Positions 12,201-27,200 of a stretch of 64,000 bases of DNA are shown one piece after another; the first letter of the stretch is position 1, and each line of letters begins with the position of its first letter. The position numbers were made by a program, and so were the translations under genes. The notes beneath the pieces are model-generated. The model made no database searches, was not told where the DNA came from, and saw only the letters and a program-made list of their open reading frames with translations. Source of the DNA: Micrasema longulum (lineage: Eukaryota; Arthropoda; Insecta; Trichoptera; Brachycentridae); the NCBI GenBank assembly GCA_022494885.1, contig JAGVSM010002435.1, positions 164,930 through 228,929 on the forward strand, read 5' to 3'.

Positions 12201-15200
12201 CTAGCTTCAATTGTTATCAGTAGACCAAAAAAATATAGTGAACAAGGTAATAATAATTAGCTATGTAAATTTTGCATTAGTAGATTAGTTATCTATTATT
12301 GAATGCTATTGAATAATATTAAATAAAAATTCACATAAATTTTATTACATGGCTAATAATAATGGATGTGAAGTATTTAAGGGAAATCTTAAATATTTTT
12401 TAATATCTACAGTTTTGATTTACCAGGGATGAAAAATAATAAGTAATGCATTTTTATTTAATTGTAAACATAACATTCTTAAATTATTCAAGTCAATTTG
12501 GTTATAAAATTATGAGTAATAATTCTAATGGGTTATTTATTAAGTACCCATTTCTCATGCAGAAACAAAAAAAAGCTGATGCATCTAAAGTTTTGGGACG
12601 GTATCAATTACTATTGCTAAATATTATTATAACTTAGAAGCGCGCAAGAACGTATTTTATGTAATGAGATTGTTTACTAAATATATTAAAAATAAAAACT
12701 AGGTTCACAATCCACTATGAAGGAACAGGCACCAGCAATATAATTTGAGGTGTTACAATCTGTTCGAGACAAAATATATTACACAATTTCATAGTTCTTC
12801 ACAGCCAAATAAAACAAAACAGCTCAGCCAGTAAAGCAGCTCGCAAAGACACTTTTAAAGCCATGTCACAAGCAAATGCGAGATTCCTCTAATTACTTGA
12901 GAATTATGCAAGATAAGTTTAGAATTTAGTATTAACATATTAAATTGGTCAGAAATACATTTAGGTATAAAAACCCCACCGATGACTATATTAATTGAAT
13001 AAAATATTACAAATGGTCTTCATGGGAGAACTGAGTTTAAAATACTGACATGGCAACATTTTAATAGATATTTCATTTTCGCCAGATAGAAAATCAAATT
13101 GTTAACGTATAATCCCAGTGGGTAACATTTTCAATAATATAACTTCTGGAAAGTTGATTGCACATTAACGTTTCGAATAAAAAGAAAAACCTCCACTGTT
13201 ATTATTTATACATTCTTATAGTACATAATATAATAATATATATGGCTTATTAATGTTAAGTGTTTTAGATGGTTAAAGTAAATTTATTGAGATGATAATA
13301 GTTAGATATATCCAAAACAAATAATACAATAGTTCACACACAAAACAATTTTGACATGTGAAATTCAATAGTATTAGACGCAACAATCTGACATGTCACA
13401 TTTTTAACTAAGTATAGTCTGACCAAAGTCTGAGGTGTTGCAATAGCAGCGATCTTTTTAATTTAATTAGTCTATAACTGATGCGTAAATTTATGTCTAT
13501 TTGTACCGTATTTTGTCATGCCAGGTCAGTACTGTAACAGTAGAATTGTTATTTCAAAGCAGAAAATCATTCATGTATCTAGACAAATCTAGTTGGGGCA
13601 CTAAAATTATGTTACAGACGAAAAAAAAAACGCTATGTTGGTACAAGTACTAATAATCTAGATACCGTGACATGGAAGATATTTCACAATATCTTGTAAT
13701 TGTGAATAAATTCATTAAAGGACACTATAATTGTTTTACTAAAGCGCATTACACACTGACATAATACTAGTTAGAATAAACCGATTTCACATTGTAATGT
13801 TCTTACATAAATTTACATTGAAAAGCCTAGGAAAACATAAATTTACAACTAAACATTGAACAAGATATAAATGTAAACGCTCAATAAAACCTGTAAATTA
13901 CAGTTTTTATAGTGTGCAGATTATACATACACATATGTGTAATATATGTAATATTTGTTATGTTCATGCTTTTCGTATCTGACATTAAGAATTATCTATT
14001 ACCGATTAAAAATTATGTTATTCTGGTTGTTATTAAAGAGTTAAAAATTAATAATTGAAGCACATGCTAAGTACTGACTAATAATAGTACAAACAAATTG
14101 TAATAGTTTTTTAAAAAATAAACATGATTTACTTTTGAAAAAATATTTTCATGTTCAAAATATCAATGGAAAATAAATACAGATAAAAAAATAGTATCTG
14201 CATTTCCTTTTGTATTTCAGCACGATGAATATTTTGTGAATTTCTAAAATTTCTTGGACTAAGCATGCTGTTTTTGATAGGCGGGTAATTTGAAATTAGG
14301 TATCTAATTAACTTTTTTTTGCTGATGAAATCACAAACAAAACTAAAGAAAATATTTTAATTACAATTGCGGTTTTTACAATGCAAAACATACAGGAATA
14401 ATATTTATAACCATGTATTTATTAACAGTTAGTAATTTTGTGTTGCTATTTAAGTGTATCAACGTCAATACTTTAAATAAATAAATATTTAAAATTAATA
14501 TAAAGATGGAAGAAATAATTGTTCCTGTGCGAATTCATTAATTAAAATTGTTATATTTAAATTTTTTTGATTTTTACAATAGTATCGAATAATGTATAAA
14601 TTGTGAGAAAAAAAACCAACTCGGAATCAATAAATAATTATTACTTCTCAGGAATGAAGTTATTAAGAAAATGAATTTTTACAATCCATTTATTGACTTG
14701 GCGTTTATTTTGTAGAACTCCATATTATAATTTTGATATTAAAATCAAACACTGATTTAATAGTAGTAGACTCACTGACTGGTTAAGTAGACTCAAATCA
14801 GTGTTTGATATTAATATTAAAATGATCAAAGATAGTAGTGAAAATTCAAGTGTTGGATTGGATTATGAAGTCACTTAACTTCCATAACCAAATAAATACC
14901 TAAATATCTTTTTGTATTACAGTGGAACTTCTATATTCATCGACCCTCATATTCATAATATTCGATAATCGTCACATTTTGATGACATTTTGTCCTTCCG
15001 CATTAGTTAGTATTTTACGTATTTGTCATCACTCCCACCGCCGGTACTGGCGCTGCGACCGTCTTAACTTTTGGCTATTTTGTTTTAATATAACCTTCTC
15101 CCTTTTCCACTTCTACTACTACGGTAGATACTATTTATGTATTACAATAAAGCCAAAGTTAACACATTTCTTTTTCCATTTATGTACCATTTTTAGGAGT

Positions 15201-18200
15201 TGGAAACATTAACTGAATTTCAGTTATTTACAATGGAAAAAAACTGTTTTTATAATTACCATATTCTATATTGGTTAGATCCCCAGGAACAGATTAATGG
15301 GGAATATAAAGGTTCCACTGCATATAATACATTTTAAGATAATCAGATATTGCAGCAGCTAGTTGATTTAAATAAAATATTTTAAAAGGTGTAATTTTAT
15401 TTTGATGTGAATATTCATTCATATTGATCCAAAAAGTGAGCGCTTCAAATATAGATTATATGATTTGATGCACGATTAGCAATATTATCTCGGCTGTTGA
15501 GACGCTTAAATAGCAAGTGCGGAGGTCCTCTAGGGGGGCGGTACCTGGCTGCCGGGGAGAGACTCGGAGAGCGTGGAGTGGGAGGGGTGTGCGGGTAGTC
15601 CTCCCACCGAGCTGTGCAAGTGCGCGGGAGACATGGATGCCGGAGCCTGATTACACACACACCTTTATGCTAACCGTTCCTATTATGGCCGCTTGTTAAC
15701 GCCCATTTTTTAAATACAAAAGAGATGCATCCGTTGGCAGTAAGAATTGTTGCAGTTTTTAAAAACACACATTGTGATTTAAAATAAGATTTCCATGTTA
15801 TCGAAATTGTCAAACTTACCATCTCCCTTCTAAACTTCATAAGGAAAAGATGTATTTTTTTACATTATCAATGACGCATAATTAAAAAGACACGTTACTA
15901 ATGCAAAGAAAATGAAATTTCAATTTGTGGGTCTTCCGAGCCTTCATTCTCTAATGGACTTCGTCATGATGATACGCAGAAATATTTATTTTTTATTCTT
16001 GAAATAGTGCACATATTTTTATATGACTTATACATATACCATTTATAAATTATTCAATACATACTTATGCGTTAACGTTAAGTTTAAATTTTGATATGGA
16101 AAGTGAAGTGATTATGTATTCCTTTCATTATAAATACTTTTTCTCATTTCATAATACTTTTTTACCGCCTTATATAAAATTGAGTTATGTGATATCCTCT
16201 AATTTTTAAATGGGAGTCTGATTGTATTTTGTTTTTTTTTTGTGGATTATTGTTTATTTATGTTTTTTTTCTCCGGCATTGTGTTTATGTTCCAGTTGAC
16301 ATTGATTTTATTTGTAATTAGAATTTTATACACAAATATCATGGTATGAAATATGCAGTCGTGTGTGATGAAAAAATGCATCAATTGCATTCTAACTGTG
16401 GAAAACAAAACAGATTTTTAATTTAATTTGTAAATACAATCCAATTTACCAAATAAGTAGATAATTGGCTATATTTTTAAGCATACTTTAAAAAATTTTG
16501 ACAGCTGCCAGCTAGTGTCGTTTTTATGATAACAAGTTACACAGAAATAAATATGTATATCTTTTTTTACATTAATGATGAATTGCATATAAATATTTAC
16601 TGTATCTACTAGTAAAGGAGTAACGTGTTTATTTATTATATGTCATTGTAGATTAAACATGACTTGATTTTATCAGACTTTATAAAACATGTGTTTTTCC
16701 AAACATATGTTATTAAAGCATAATTAAATATGTTTTTCCATTTTTAGAGAAAGAAATAAAACGTAATAAATTTTAATACGTTTTATTTCCATTATAAAAA
16801 AGTTGTTTATGAGTTTTAAAACCGGCTAGACCAATGAAAAAATTTATAAACCAAATGATTGAAAACCGAGTGCATACACAGAGTGGGTTCCATCCTCTCT
16901 GCCTATCTATAATAGGAATAGCATGGTTCACTGGAATATCCCACAGATGGTCATCCATTGACGTTAACAAGCGACCTTATTTTTTACTCATTACTATAAT
17001 TTAAACATTATTAAAAATAAATTTGTTCAAATGATAATTCGATAGTCAACAAACTTCAGTTATATAAATTAGAAATATGTGAAAAAGGGACAACAAGACA
17101 TTCTCAAGTGTTGGTTTGAATAGATCTGATCCACATATACATCTGTGGCATCCAGTAAAAAATATTTGAACTTTTGGATTCCAAAATCGAAAATCAAAAT
17201 CTATGTTTGTATTATTATGTAAATGTCTTAGATTATTAGTCTGTAATGAATTCATATGCTTGTGTATATCAAAGTGTCGGATGCTTTGCATATACACAAA
17301 TTTGGATAATTTTAACACATGGAAATAACATAAACATTTAATGTACTAATGGTCCACAAACAAAAATGCCAGGGCCAATGAGTCTACATGTATATTAGGA
17401 ACTTTAACCACATAAATATTTTAACTTGCATTAATCCATAGATCCCAAGGGGTCGATTGTCGACCCCAACTAAATGAATGTGAAAAATCTCATAAGGCCT
17501 ATTATCACCCGTAAAGTTGTCTTAAAGTTATTAAATTGAATATTGAGAATTTCAAAGTGATATTTTGAAAACTAATCAAACTCGTTTCACAAAAACTATG
17601 GTTAGTCATTGTCTTAGAATAAAAAAAATGGATAAAATTTCTCTACTGACATTTCTTGTTAGAACTGCATTTTAGCTATAATAATAAAAATACTTTACTA
17701 TGTTATTTCCACTGTTATTTATAAAATTTTCATCAGTGACCAGGTTCCTCCGAGATCGACACCAGTCTGATAATGTTGATAAAGACAAAACCCGATGTGA
17801 AAAAATTTAATTAAGTATTTTTCGCATTAAAATTTAAATAAATTATGATTATTTTTGCCTGACAGAGTTGAAAATTGAGGGATCAAAAATTGTAAAACCC
17901 ACGGTGAACCGACACTGAACCGACAATATCTCTAGTACATTATATAATATTATGATAGTAAATATGTAATTAAAACCAATAAACAATACATACAAGACCT
18001 ACATAAATATGTTTACAAAAGTAGAATTTAAACTTGGTGGTGTGTAGTTGATTATTTTAATCAGCAACGAGTTATTACAATATGTTCAAAACCATGTAGT
18101 GCAATATTGACACAAGGCAGCATTGTATCAATGCAGTTAATGAGTGAACTATAAACAATAGTATTTTTATTATTTTATAATAATCTAAGCCACCATTTAA

Positions 18201-21200
18201 AAAAATGAAAATGAGTAATTTAATTTACAGACAGGAGCTCGATTAAAACATGTCTTACAAAGTGCAGAAATTCAGAATGTTAAATACCTACTTAATACTA
18301 CCTACCTAGATTAACTGTAATATTATATTTAAATTTTGAAATAGTACACACATAAACATATTCAAATGTGTTGTCTAATAATAACGTTATAATTTATTAT
18401 ATAATTTATAAATACTTCAGTACATAATGTCTTAACTTTAAGTTTAAATTTAGGCATATTTTTTTCTTCATAATATATATGTTTTCTTCCTACTTTATAA
18501 TAACTATACACCCGGAACCTCTTTTTACACGGGGGACACGTTCCACGTAGCACTGTGTAAAAGAAGTCAACGGTGGATAGGTTTCCTTGTATAAAAAATC
18601 AATTTGGGATTTCAAAAAATTAAATTGTTAAACGATTATTCACTATGACGATCATCATATTATACACACCTAGTAAGTAAAAGAGCAATGTAGGGGGGAT
18701 TCCAAAAATTAATAGTAATACTATTACACTTTAAAGTTGTTTTAATGAATTTTTGTAACATGTTATTTTGAAATTGTAAAAAAAGAAGTTCCGGTGTTGT
18801 GTAAAAGGCATTTGTGCGATATAATAAATAAATCAAAATTTTATTTAGGCAATGAAACCAAGTACAAAAATATCAATTATGTATCTTAAAATATTGATTA
18901 AATTTGCGTCACTTTCTATAATATCATCGGTTGACAGGTAAAACTCATTAAGAACAGATTTATAGTAAAATGACTTTATCTCACTAAGTTCTAGCAAAAC
19001 TGTAGCGTGGAAAGTCACAAAATCATACACTGCTTTTTCAAACCGCTTAATGGACTTTTTTTTTTACCTGTTAACTGACGATACGTAATTAGCTACATTG
19101 GATAAAAACAAGATAGTAAAATGATGGAGCGGAGACTTACAGTGTGATACTTGTGCAGCATGTAGGGGTCTTGCCTGTTGGGGGAGTGTCTCTGCTGGGG
19201 GGTGGAGGCCCCAGAGTGGGGAGTGTGGGGTGCCCCGGGGGGCAGAGGGGCGGGGGGCGAGCCGCTGCCCCCGCGGCCCCCTCCTCCCCGCGCCACCAGG
19301 TTCATGTGCTCGTAACTGCCCACCTAAGATATAAAAAAAACATTTTTCATAAATTACACTTATAATTTTCTCAGGAATACTGTTCTAATGAAACACAAAT
19401 ATTTACTGTTTTGCTTTGTGGCAAACAAACAATGCGTAAAAACAGAATTGGGAGTATTTGTATAAGTGACTAAAGCGTACCCTAGATTCCAGTTCTTCCG
19501 CTCGAGCCTCGGTGGTTTGCTTTTCCTCCTGAATAAGCCGGATCTCGTTGTTGATGGCATCCAACTGCTCCTGCAGCATGAGGGCCAGGGCCGCGGCATC
19601 CGTGTGGCCCCCGCCGCCACCTCCCGGGGACAGTGCCTCCGCCACAGCACTGAATATACTATCACCGTCATCATTCTATAACACACACAAAAACAGCGCG
19701 TTATCGTTTGAAATAATAAATATAAAATCGTAACATATTATGGGCCCCTCTAATGTCTAAAAATACAAAGTATCCGAAAAGAATGTGTGCAGTTTAAAAG
19801 TTAAATAAATATAAACAATTTGTCGTAGATCAATTTTTTATTTTCTTCGCAATTTGAAGTACATTAAAAAATCATATTACATTATTAAAATAGTATTATT
19901 TATTTGTATTTGGCTCTTTAGGCTTAAACTGTACTGAAATAAAATCCAGTAAAATAACTTATTATATTACACGCTTAAATAAAAAATTTCATTCAATCAA
20001 AATACAAATCATGTGATATGAAATTATAGAAAAAATTAACACTATCAAAGGTCTTTTTATTCGAGCGAAAATTCTTTGATTTTTAATAGCAACAAAAAGT
20101 TGTGTCATTTATAGTGAAAACATTTTATCCGGAGAGTCAGATAAGATGTTTTCATTTAAAATCATTGAAAAATCTTTTTTTTCTAAATAAACTTTTAGGT
20201 TATTATGATTTACCCATATATTTTAATTTTGATGGCTATTTTCAACAAGTCATAAATAACTCACTATTAGAAAATATGGAAATGAAGTTATGGTAGAAGA
20301 CAGGGCGAACCTTTGATCTGTGAATCCACGATACTAGCCACGGGACCACAGAAACCTGATTCAATTTATAAATCTAAAAGACTTGAGTCTGGACTTAGGA
20401 TTCTGGACTCTATGTAATTATAGTCAAGGAACATAACTTCTTGGTGTAATAAATTGTATTGTGAAATAACTTTCTTACTACTTTCATGTAATAAGGAAAT
20501 ATCACATACTGCGAATACGGATAAAAATATATGAAATGATTTTAGAAAAATTAATTGTATTTTCAAAATCAATCAAGCTTTAAAAAATATGTCCCTCCAA
20601 AACGCAAAATGTTTGACCTTGATAATTATGACATCAAGATTCATGACAATGATATATTTAAATTTAAACTGTCATAAACAAAGTTCAAAATTTACCCGAA
20701 TCGTGACGTATCAGGGGCGTGGCCAATGCAATGGTCCGTTTTCACGGGAATTCAAAATTATAAATTAAAAAAAAAAATTATGCAAATAATAAGCAGTAAA
20801 AAAAAATATTTTTACTTTTTACTAAATATTTTTTACTACTTAGAATTTCCCTATTCTACAAGTTCTTCATCCCCCTTGTTAAACTTTTAAACTGGAAAAT
20901 CCTCTCTCAACACCTTCTATTACAAAAAAACGGCATCAGATTTGAAATTGATTGACAAGTAAAGTAAAACGTAAGTAAAAGTAAAAGTAAAACCTAGAAA
21001 TCAAGGACACCTACTAAAAATAAGATATAAAATATGAGTTTATCGTTGTCAAATTTCTTAAGCACGTTTGGTCAGATGAGTGAATGAAATAAAAATAGAT
21101 TAGTTAAGCGAGGAAACTTATTTTACAAGTAAACATTTCTTCCACCATGTGTAATATGTATAATGTATAACCCAGAAATAGCCATGCCAAAGTGAAAGCA

Positions 21201-24200
21201 AGGATTGAGTATTTTTTAAAGGGCCGATAATCAAATTAAAAAAGTAATTAAAAATCAGTCTTAAAATACACAAGACATAAAGGTACCCAACACTTGGCCG
21301 CATGAGATCAATAATTTAATGTATCAACAGAGATGGTCAACATTTTTGAAAAGGAAATATGAAGGCATTTACAGGGTTCATGAACTGTGGCTGATTTTAA
21401 TTTTTAAAGTATTTTTTCTGAGGTAAGTATTTTACAGATATGATATGGTTTGTTCATAAAATACGTACTTATTTCTTACTGGGAATCCCATGCCAGAGAA
21501 TGTATTTAACAGGTTTAAAAAAAGTAAGACACTTAGCACCTCAGAGTAGTAATTCTCTAGAGAAGCCCTTCCAGCTCTATTGCATAGAACAAAAGCGTTC
21601 CAAATTTATGGTTTGGTTTTAGTTTGGTTTTTAGTTTAACAAACGTTTTCACTTTGCGGTAGAAATTTTCAGCCCAAGTACCTACGGCCCGTTGTATTTC
21701 TGTAATCTGCAGCTAACTTTGTGGTCAATAATCATAGGATGGTTTTTATCCATATGGGCGACTCTATTAGATATTACTCTAAGCTTAACACACTGTGTAA
21801 CATTCATAATTTAAGCACTGTAAATGCCAAATCTTCCTTATTCCCATCTCATAGAGGTTTTCTTGTTGAAAAATCTATTCATTTTGATAAACTCCATAGT
21901 AGGTTATCCAGTACTTGTAAATAAAGATAAAAACTTTAAAAAATATATACTTATATATATTTGCGTTCTCAAGATTTACCCAAATATTTAAATTTTGGGC
22001 CATTTCTGAGTTGTAAATAACTCGCTAAAAGAAAATGCGAATCAAGTTGTAGTACAGAGGGGTTCGGACCTCGGACCTCGAACCTCTGATCTGTGAGTCC
22101 GCAACCACTAACCACAGGACCACAACAGGATTAATTTTTAAAATATATTTTATTTACTCCAGGATGGCTGGGTGGTGCAAGGCCAATTTTATAGTTGGAT
22201 TGCATTCGTTAGAGTTGCGGGCGCCTTTACGTATTGCGTAGTTCCACTGAACAAACCTCGGCGTCGGTACTAACATCAAAAGCCTGTTGTACGTTGGCCA
22301 GCACGTGCGCCTGTTGGAGCTTCTCCCACTCCGCCGCTCCCTCGGGTATCCCCCCTCGCCCCAGGCACCCATCCAGCTGGGGGACATGTGTTAGTAGGTT
22401 AGAGTGAGGAAGTTTGGTTGTTATTAAATTTAAATTCTGTATTGACAATATGTATCGTCTTTCTTGGGGTGATCCAGTGTATGTTAGATTCGTTCCGCCG
22501 TTTTGGCTACCATTGCATTATAAGGATAAACTATGTGCTGTGAAGAAAAAAATGTGTGTATGTATTAGTAGTTAGTACCGTGTCGCAGTCATTTAGTGTA
22601 ATTTTTGTCTTGTGTAGTGCCGGGAATCATGTAGAGTTTAATTTAAGCCCGTCGTCTTTGTTTATGTTATTTTAATGTCTGTGTAATTCAATTGCCAACT
22701 GATAGTCACACTAAAATATGATTTCAAAGTGTTTTTTTTTCTATAATAAAAATATATCGGATTAAATGTTTATCATGTCAATGAAAACATTTTTGAAATT
22801 CAAATTTGGGTTAGAACTAAACTTCCTCGTTGCATGTTATATGAATCATATCCCCAGGAATTTAAACATACCCTTCACCATAACAGCAGGAAAATCACAA
22901 TATACCATACAAAAGGTGTGAATGTGAAAATTAAAGAAAAATATTAATTAAATTAAAGATTATTTTAGCAAAAACAGTTTTATATGAATAATGATAATGA
23001 TAGTGGAAATTTAATGAAAGATAACTAGAAATTCATGCAGATACAAAAGTAAATATATCTTATAACATAAGTTAAATTACTATGAAAGGCCTATTTTTTA
23101 GGCTTTCCACCGTCAATATTACAATTAAATCATTTTTTACAAATAGAAATACATTGAGTTTTTCCACTGATTGGTGGAACTGCATTTTAATTATAATAAT
23201 TAAAATACTGTATTTATGTGAACAAAACTAAATACATTATTTTTAGTAGAACAGATAGAAATACCTTAATTATGGAATAATGTCCAAATATTGCCCGATA
23301 AACAAAATCACTAGCAATATCTTGCAAACTTATACGTAAAACGGAATAAGTATTTCTAAAAATTGAGGTAGTTTTCAGATACAGGCATCACTATGACTGC
23401 TGTATATGGTATTACCATGTTATTTATGCTGCCTTTATAATGTAATATTTTGTATTCCGAGTTATGTCACTTCCTATATCTAAAAATGCAGTTTACAACA
23501 AATATAACTTTTATACCTTGAGTTTATTCATTGACTTTCAAATCTGTCTACTTTTAGAAAACATATCAGAATATCTTGATCATTTTTAGGTTACAAAAAT
23601 CAGTGTCAGTTGCAAAATCAGATACATCCACCAGTCGCCATTTTTCTTTTTTTGTCGACCAATGGGGGAGTAGCTTCAAAGTAGGTTTTATTCAAAAGTA
23701 ATTCTATAATTTTTCACTAAATATCGATATTTTAAGAATTATGATTGTTTTATTAACCCTTGCGAAAAAAAAAATTTAAAAAAGAACTCCGAAACTCCGA
23801 AATTGGTGGATGTAATTGAGTTTGCTACCCTTATATGTAACTTCATTTAAGAAATCAAGGAAATAAAGTCAATATGAAAGTCACCCACGGAGTGTTTATT
23901 ATTTTGCTAATCATATTAGTTTAATAAATGACTGTGGCGCCCTCCTCAATTCTGAAAACCTGCCAATTCTATTACACAGAAACTAACATTTTTAAATTTG
24001 TAATATTTTTATTTGCCTTTTGCCAGAAATATGACGATATATCGCTTTAAGATGAATTTAAGATTCAGTCAAGCACATTTCAGTGTTTACCTTGTTCTGG
24101 TGGCGGGTGTCGAAACTTGTATGACTCGTGCTCCGCGAGAAGGGCTGGTCTCGGTTCCCGCCAGGCGACAGGGACCTGGTGAGGGCGTCGGTCTGCTGGA

Positions 24201-27200
24201 TGTTGAAGGCGATCTCCTGCTGCAGCAGTGCACGCCGGGCAGCCTCCGAGTCCAGCCGGCATTTGGCCAGCTCCTTGGTGATATCGGTCTTCTCGGCCTG
24301 GAGCTCTTCAGCGGCCTTACGACACCGCTCCAGCTCTTGGGTGAGGGCGTTCTTCTCTTCCAGAGCGTGCATACGTTCCTTTAGGTGCACTTGTAACCTA
24401 GAATTATAATTTATAGCATTAACTCTATGATTTCTAGCAGAATTATATGGATCTATAATTCTTTTAAACTTTTGATTTCATGTGTATATTAATATATCAT
24501 CATCATCATTCCCTTTCCGCACCGAATGGTGTATAGGGCACTGCATTGGTACACCAATCGCAGCATATCTTGATCATTTTTGTTACATGAAGGTAAGATG
24601 ATTGGTCTTAAGGTTCAGATACTAGTCCAGTGATAATGAAATATTCTAGTGTAAAAATACCCTTTTAAATAAATATTTTGTGTCAAAAATGTCGGGAATC
24701 GAACCTGAGACCTCCTGCATGATAGGCATACACGCTAACCACTACACCACGATGCCAAATTTTATTTATACATGATATATTTATCGTCACGGGACACCCC
24801 AGTGAGGGAACATTATTCTGGATAAAAAAAAAATACAAACATTGTAAAAGTATTAATAAATAAATAAATATATTTTTTGATTATTTTACATCTTGCACTT
24901 TCCACATACGGATCTATTTACTATAGAGTTTTAAGTAGAATATGGAAGCACTCGATGACAAATCGCTTGAAAAACAGTTAATCAGGACATACACATATTT
25001 TTATGTTTTCTGCAAAAAAAACTCTGCAAATATGTTTTCTTCTGAATAAAGATTTGAATGAAAGTTTTTTCTATGCACTATTGGACATCCTAACTCATAT
25101 CTGTTTCAGTAAAAAAAAATAGTCAATATCACTTTCCAAAACAGTAAAAAACATTATTTAAAAAAAAACACATTTGAGGATCTCTTATGTATTACGACAA
25201 ATTTTGTGTGGACCACATCAGGAGAAAATCTAGAATGGACTTCATGGTTGGCAAAAAAATGGGATCCCACAATTCCAGTAAAAAAAGTGGTCTAAATTAG
25301 CAGTACTCGCCTGCCATTATTTCAAACTAGCATGTGCCAATACAAAATAAGAGTTAAAAAAGAACCAAAGTCAATTTAAATTACAAAGTGGAATATGCAT
25401 AAACATAACTTTGGCAGTCTGAGACTTTTATACGGGGCTGGTTTGCACTCATACTAGTGCATATTTTATAAAAATAACAAATGTGGAAAAAGCACCGGTA
25501 CTCCACATAACCTTCTTAATTTCATAATTTACAAAACATACCTGTCATTTGACTCTGAGAGAAGTTTGTCGACAGTGGCTGATAGTCTGGTGTTGTGTTC
25601 CTCATTCATTCTGAGTCTTTGGTTTAATCGCATCACCTCTGCATTCTTTTCATCCAAATTGGCCTCTAATCTTTGGATACGATCTTCTGCAGATCCATGG
25701 CGTTCTTGTGCCTGAAAGAATATTAATCAATATTAGATCATGTTCTAACAAGATTTTAATATAATATTATCAAGCTACATTAAAAAATATTAATAAACAT
25801 AGGTAGTTCAAATATTTAGCAAAACTTGTTAAAAAAATTAGCAATGCCTTTGAATTATTGTTGAATATAATCAAACAACTGGACATTGTAAAGACTGATT
25901 TATTAGATGATTGTTGGAAGTAATGGGTGTTTTTTAATAACCTGTAACATATTAAATTATAATTTTCTGCAAAAAAAATTATTGACACCCCATGTAAAAT
26001 TGTGAAAAGGAACACATCATGTCAATAAAAATCTATGTTTGGTAAGGTTTGCAAAAATAAAATACTTTTATTGGATTTAATTCAACTTTGATTTTTTAAA
26101 TATACAAGAGTGTCTAATGTGACACGTTTCGTCTTGTTAGGACATTATCAAAAAAACTAATGTCCTAACAAGACGAAACGTGTCACACTTGTTAGGACAT
26201 TATCAAAAAAACTAATGTCCTAACAAGGCGAAACGTGTCACATTAGACACTCTTGTATATTTAAAAAATCAAAGTAGAATTAAATCCAATAAAAGTATTT
26301 TATTTTGAATACCTTACCAAATTTTAATGTGGAATTTTATCAATTATCTGCATACACAATATATGTATAAATAAAAAATAATGTAATGACGAATGAAAGA
26401 AGTGTGGTGTTAATAATTCGATGAACAAAACACACATTCAGAATAATATTAGTTCAGATACTAAACGAACTCCAAAAGCATTGGGTCAACTCATAAATGT
26501 AAAAAAATATAGGCACACAATAGGTACATATATATTTTGCTGATTTATGGTACATACATGTTCCCAAAACTGTGTTTTGAGAGAGGTTATCATCTAAAGT
26601 TAGTCAAGGATTTTAATAACAGACTTAGTCAAAATCCTTCGCTTTCTGATGACAACCTGAAGCCTAGCTATATTTTTTTTCAGAGAAAAATAAAGTTGAA
26701 TTATGTCAAAGTTGATAAAGGATCTCGTAATAAGAGCTGGCATCAATAGAGTAAAAACACATTTGCATAAATTAGAGTCATCAAATGATAAATGTGGGGT
26801 AAAAAATCCCCAAAGATTGAATTGAAAATATCATCAAAAAGGACAAGCAATAGAGTAAATGTTGAACAACTTCAATTCCCCGTTATCATTTGTTAATCTA
26901 TATTAATTTAACAGTATAAATAAAGGTCTGTTGATGTCTATCAATAGTACAGAATTTTCCGAATGAAAAATGCGGAAGTCCACAATTGAAATTTTATCCT
27001 TATCCCAACACGACTTGGATATAGATAGCCAGAAAATAAAATCCAATAGAGAAATATGAATTTTGTATATTTTAAGTGAAGTCAATGGTACCATAATTCT
27101 CATAAAAAAGTAAATGTGTAATACGCCAGCTTTTATCACGGTGGATGAAATAAGTAATTAAAACTAAGTAGTAAGAAACCATTTGCTGTGCAACCTACAG

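Larger units (their letters stand above)
19676..22256. other. liprin-alpha intron, 2.6 kb
   Basis: Contains SINE family B copies 3 and 4 and a family E fragment at about 21325-21400. The ORF at 21721-21924 is unrecognised. Confidence 0.7.

Noticed and set aside
24013..24409. Plus-strand ORFs of 123 and 93 codons
   Set aside because: Complement of exon 9. The minus-strand frame is clearly liprin.
24690..24760. tRNA gene with GGTTCGATTCC arm
   Set aside because: Acceptor and anticodon stems do not pair properly, and the head is followed by a SINE tail shared with other loci. The same applies at 40060-40129, 42841-42917, 56408-56480 and 58795-58866.
26537..26749. ORF of 70 codons as a Penelope-like fragment
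   Set aside because: Only a vague resemblance (RGYHLKLV); not enough to support a call.
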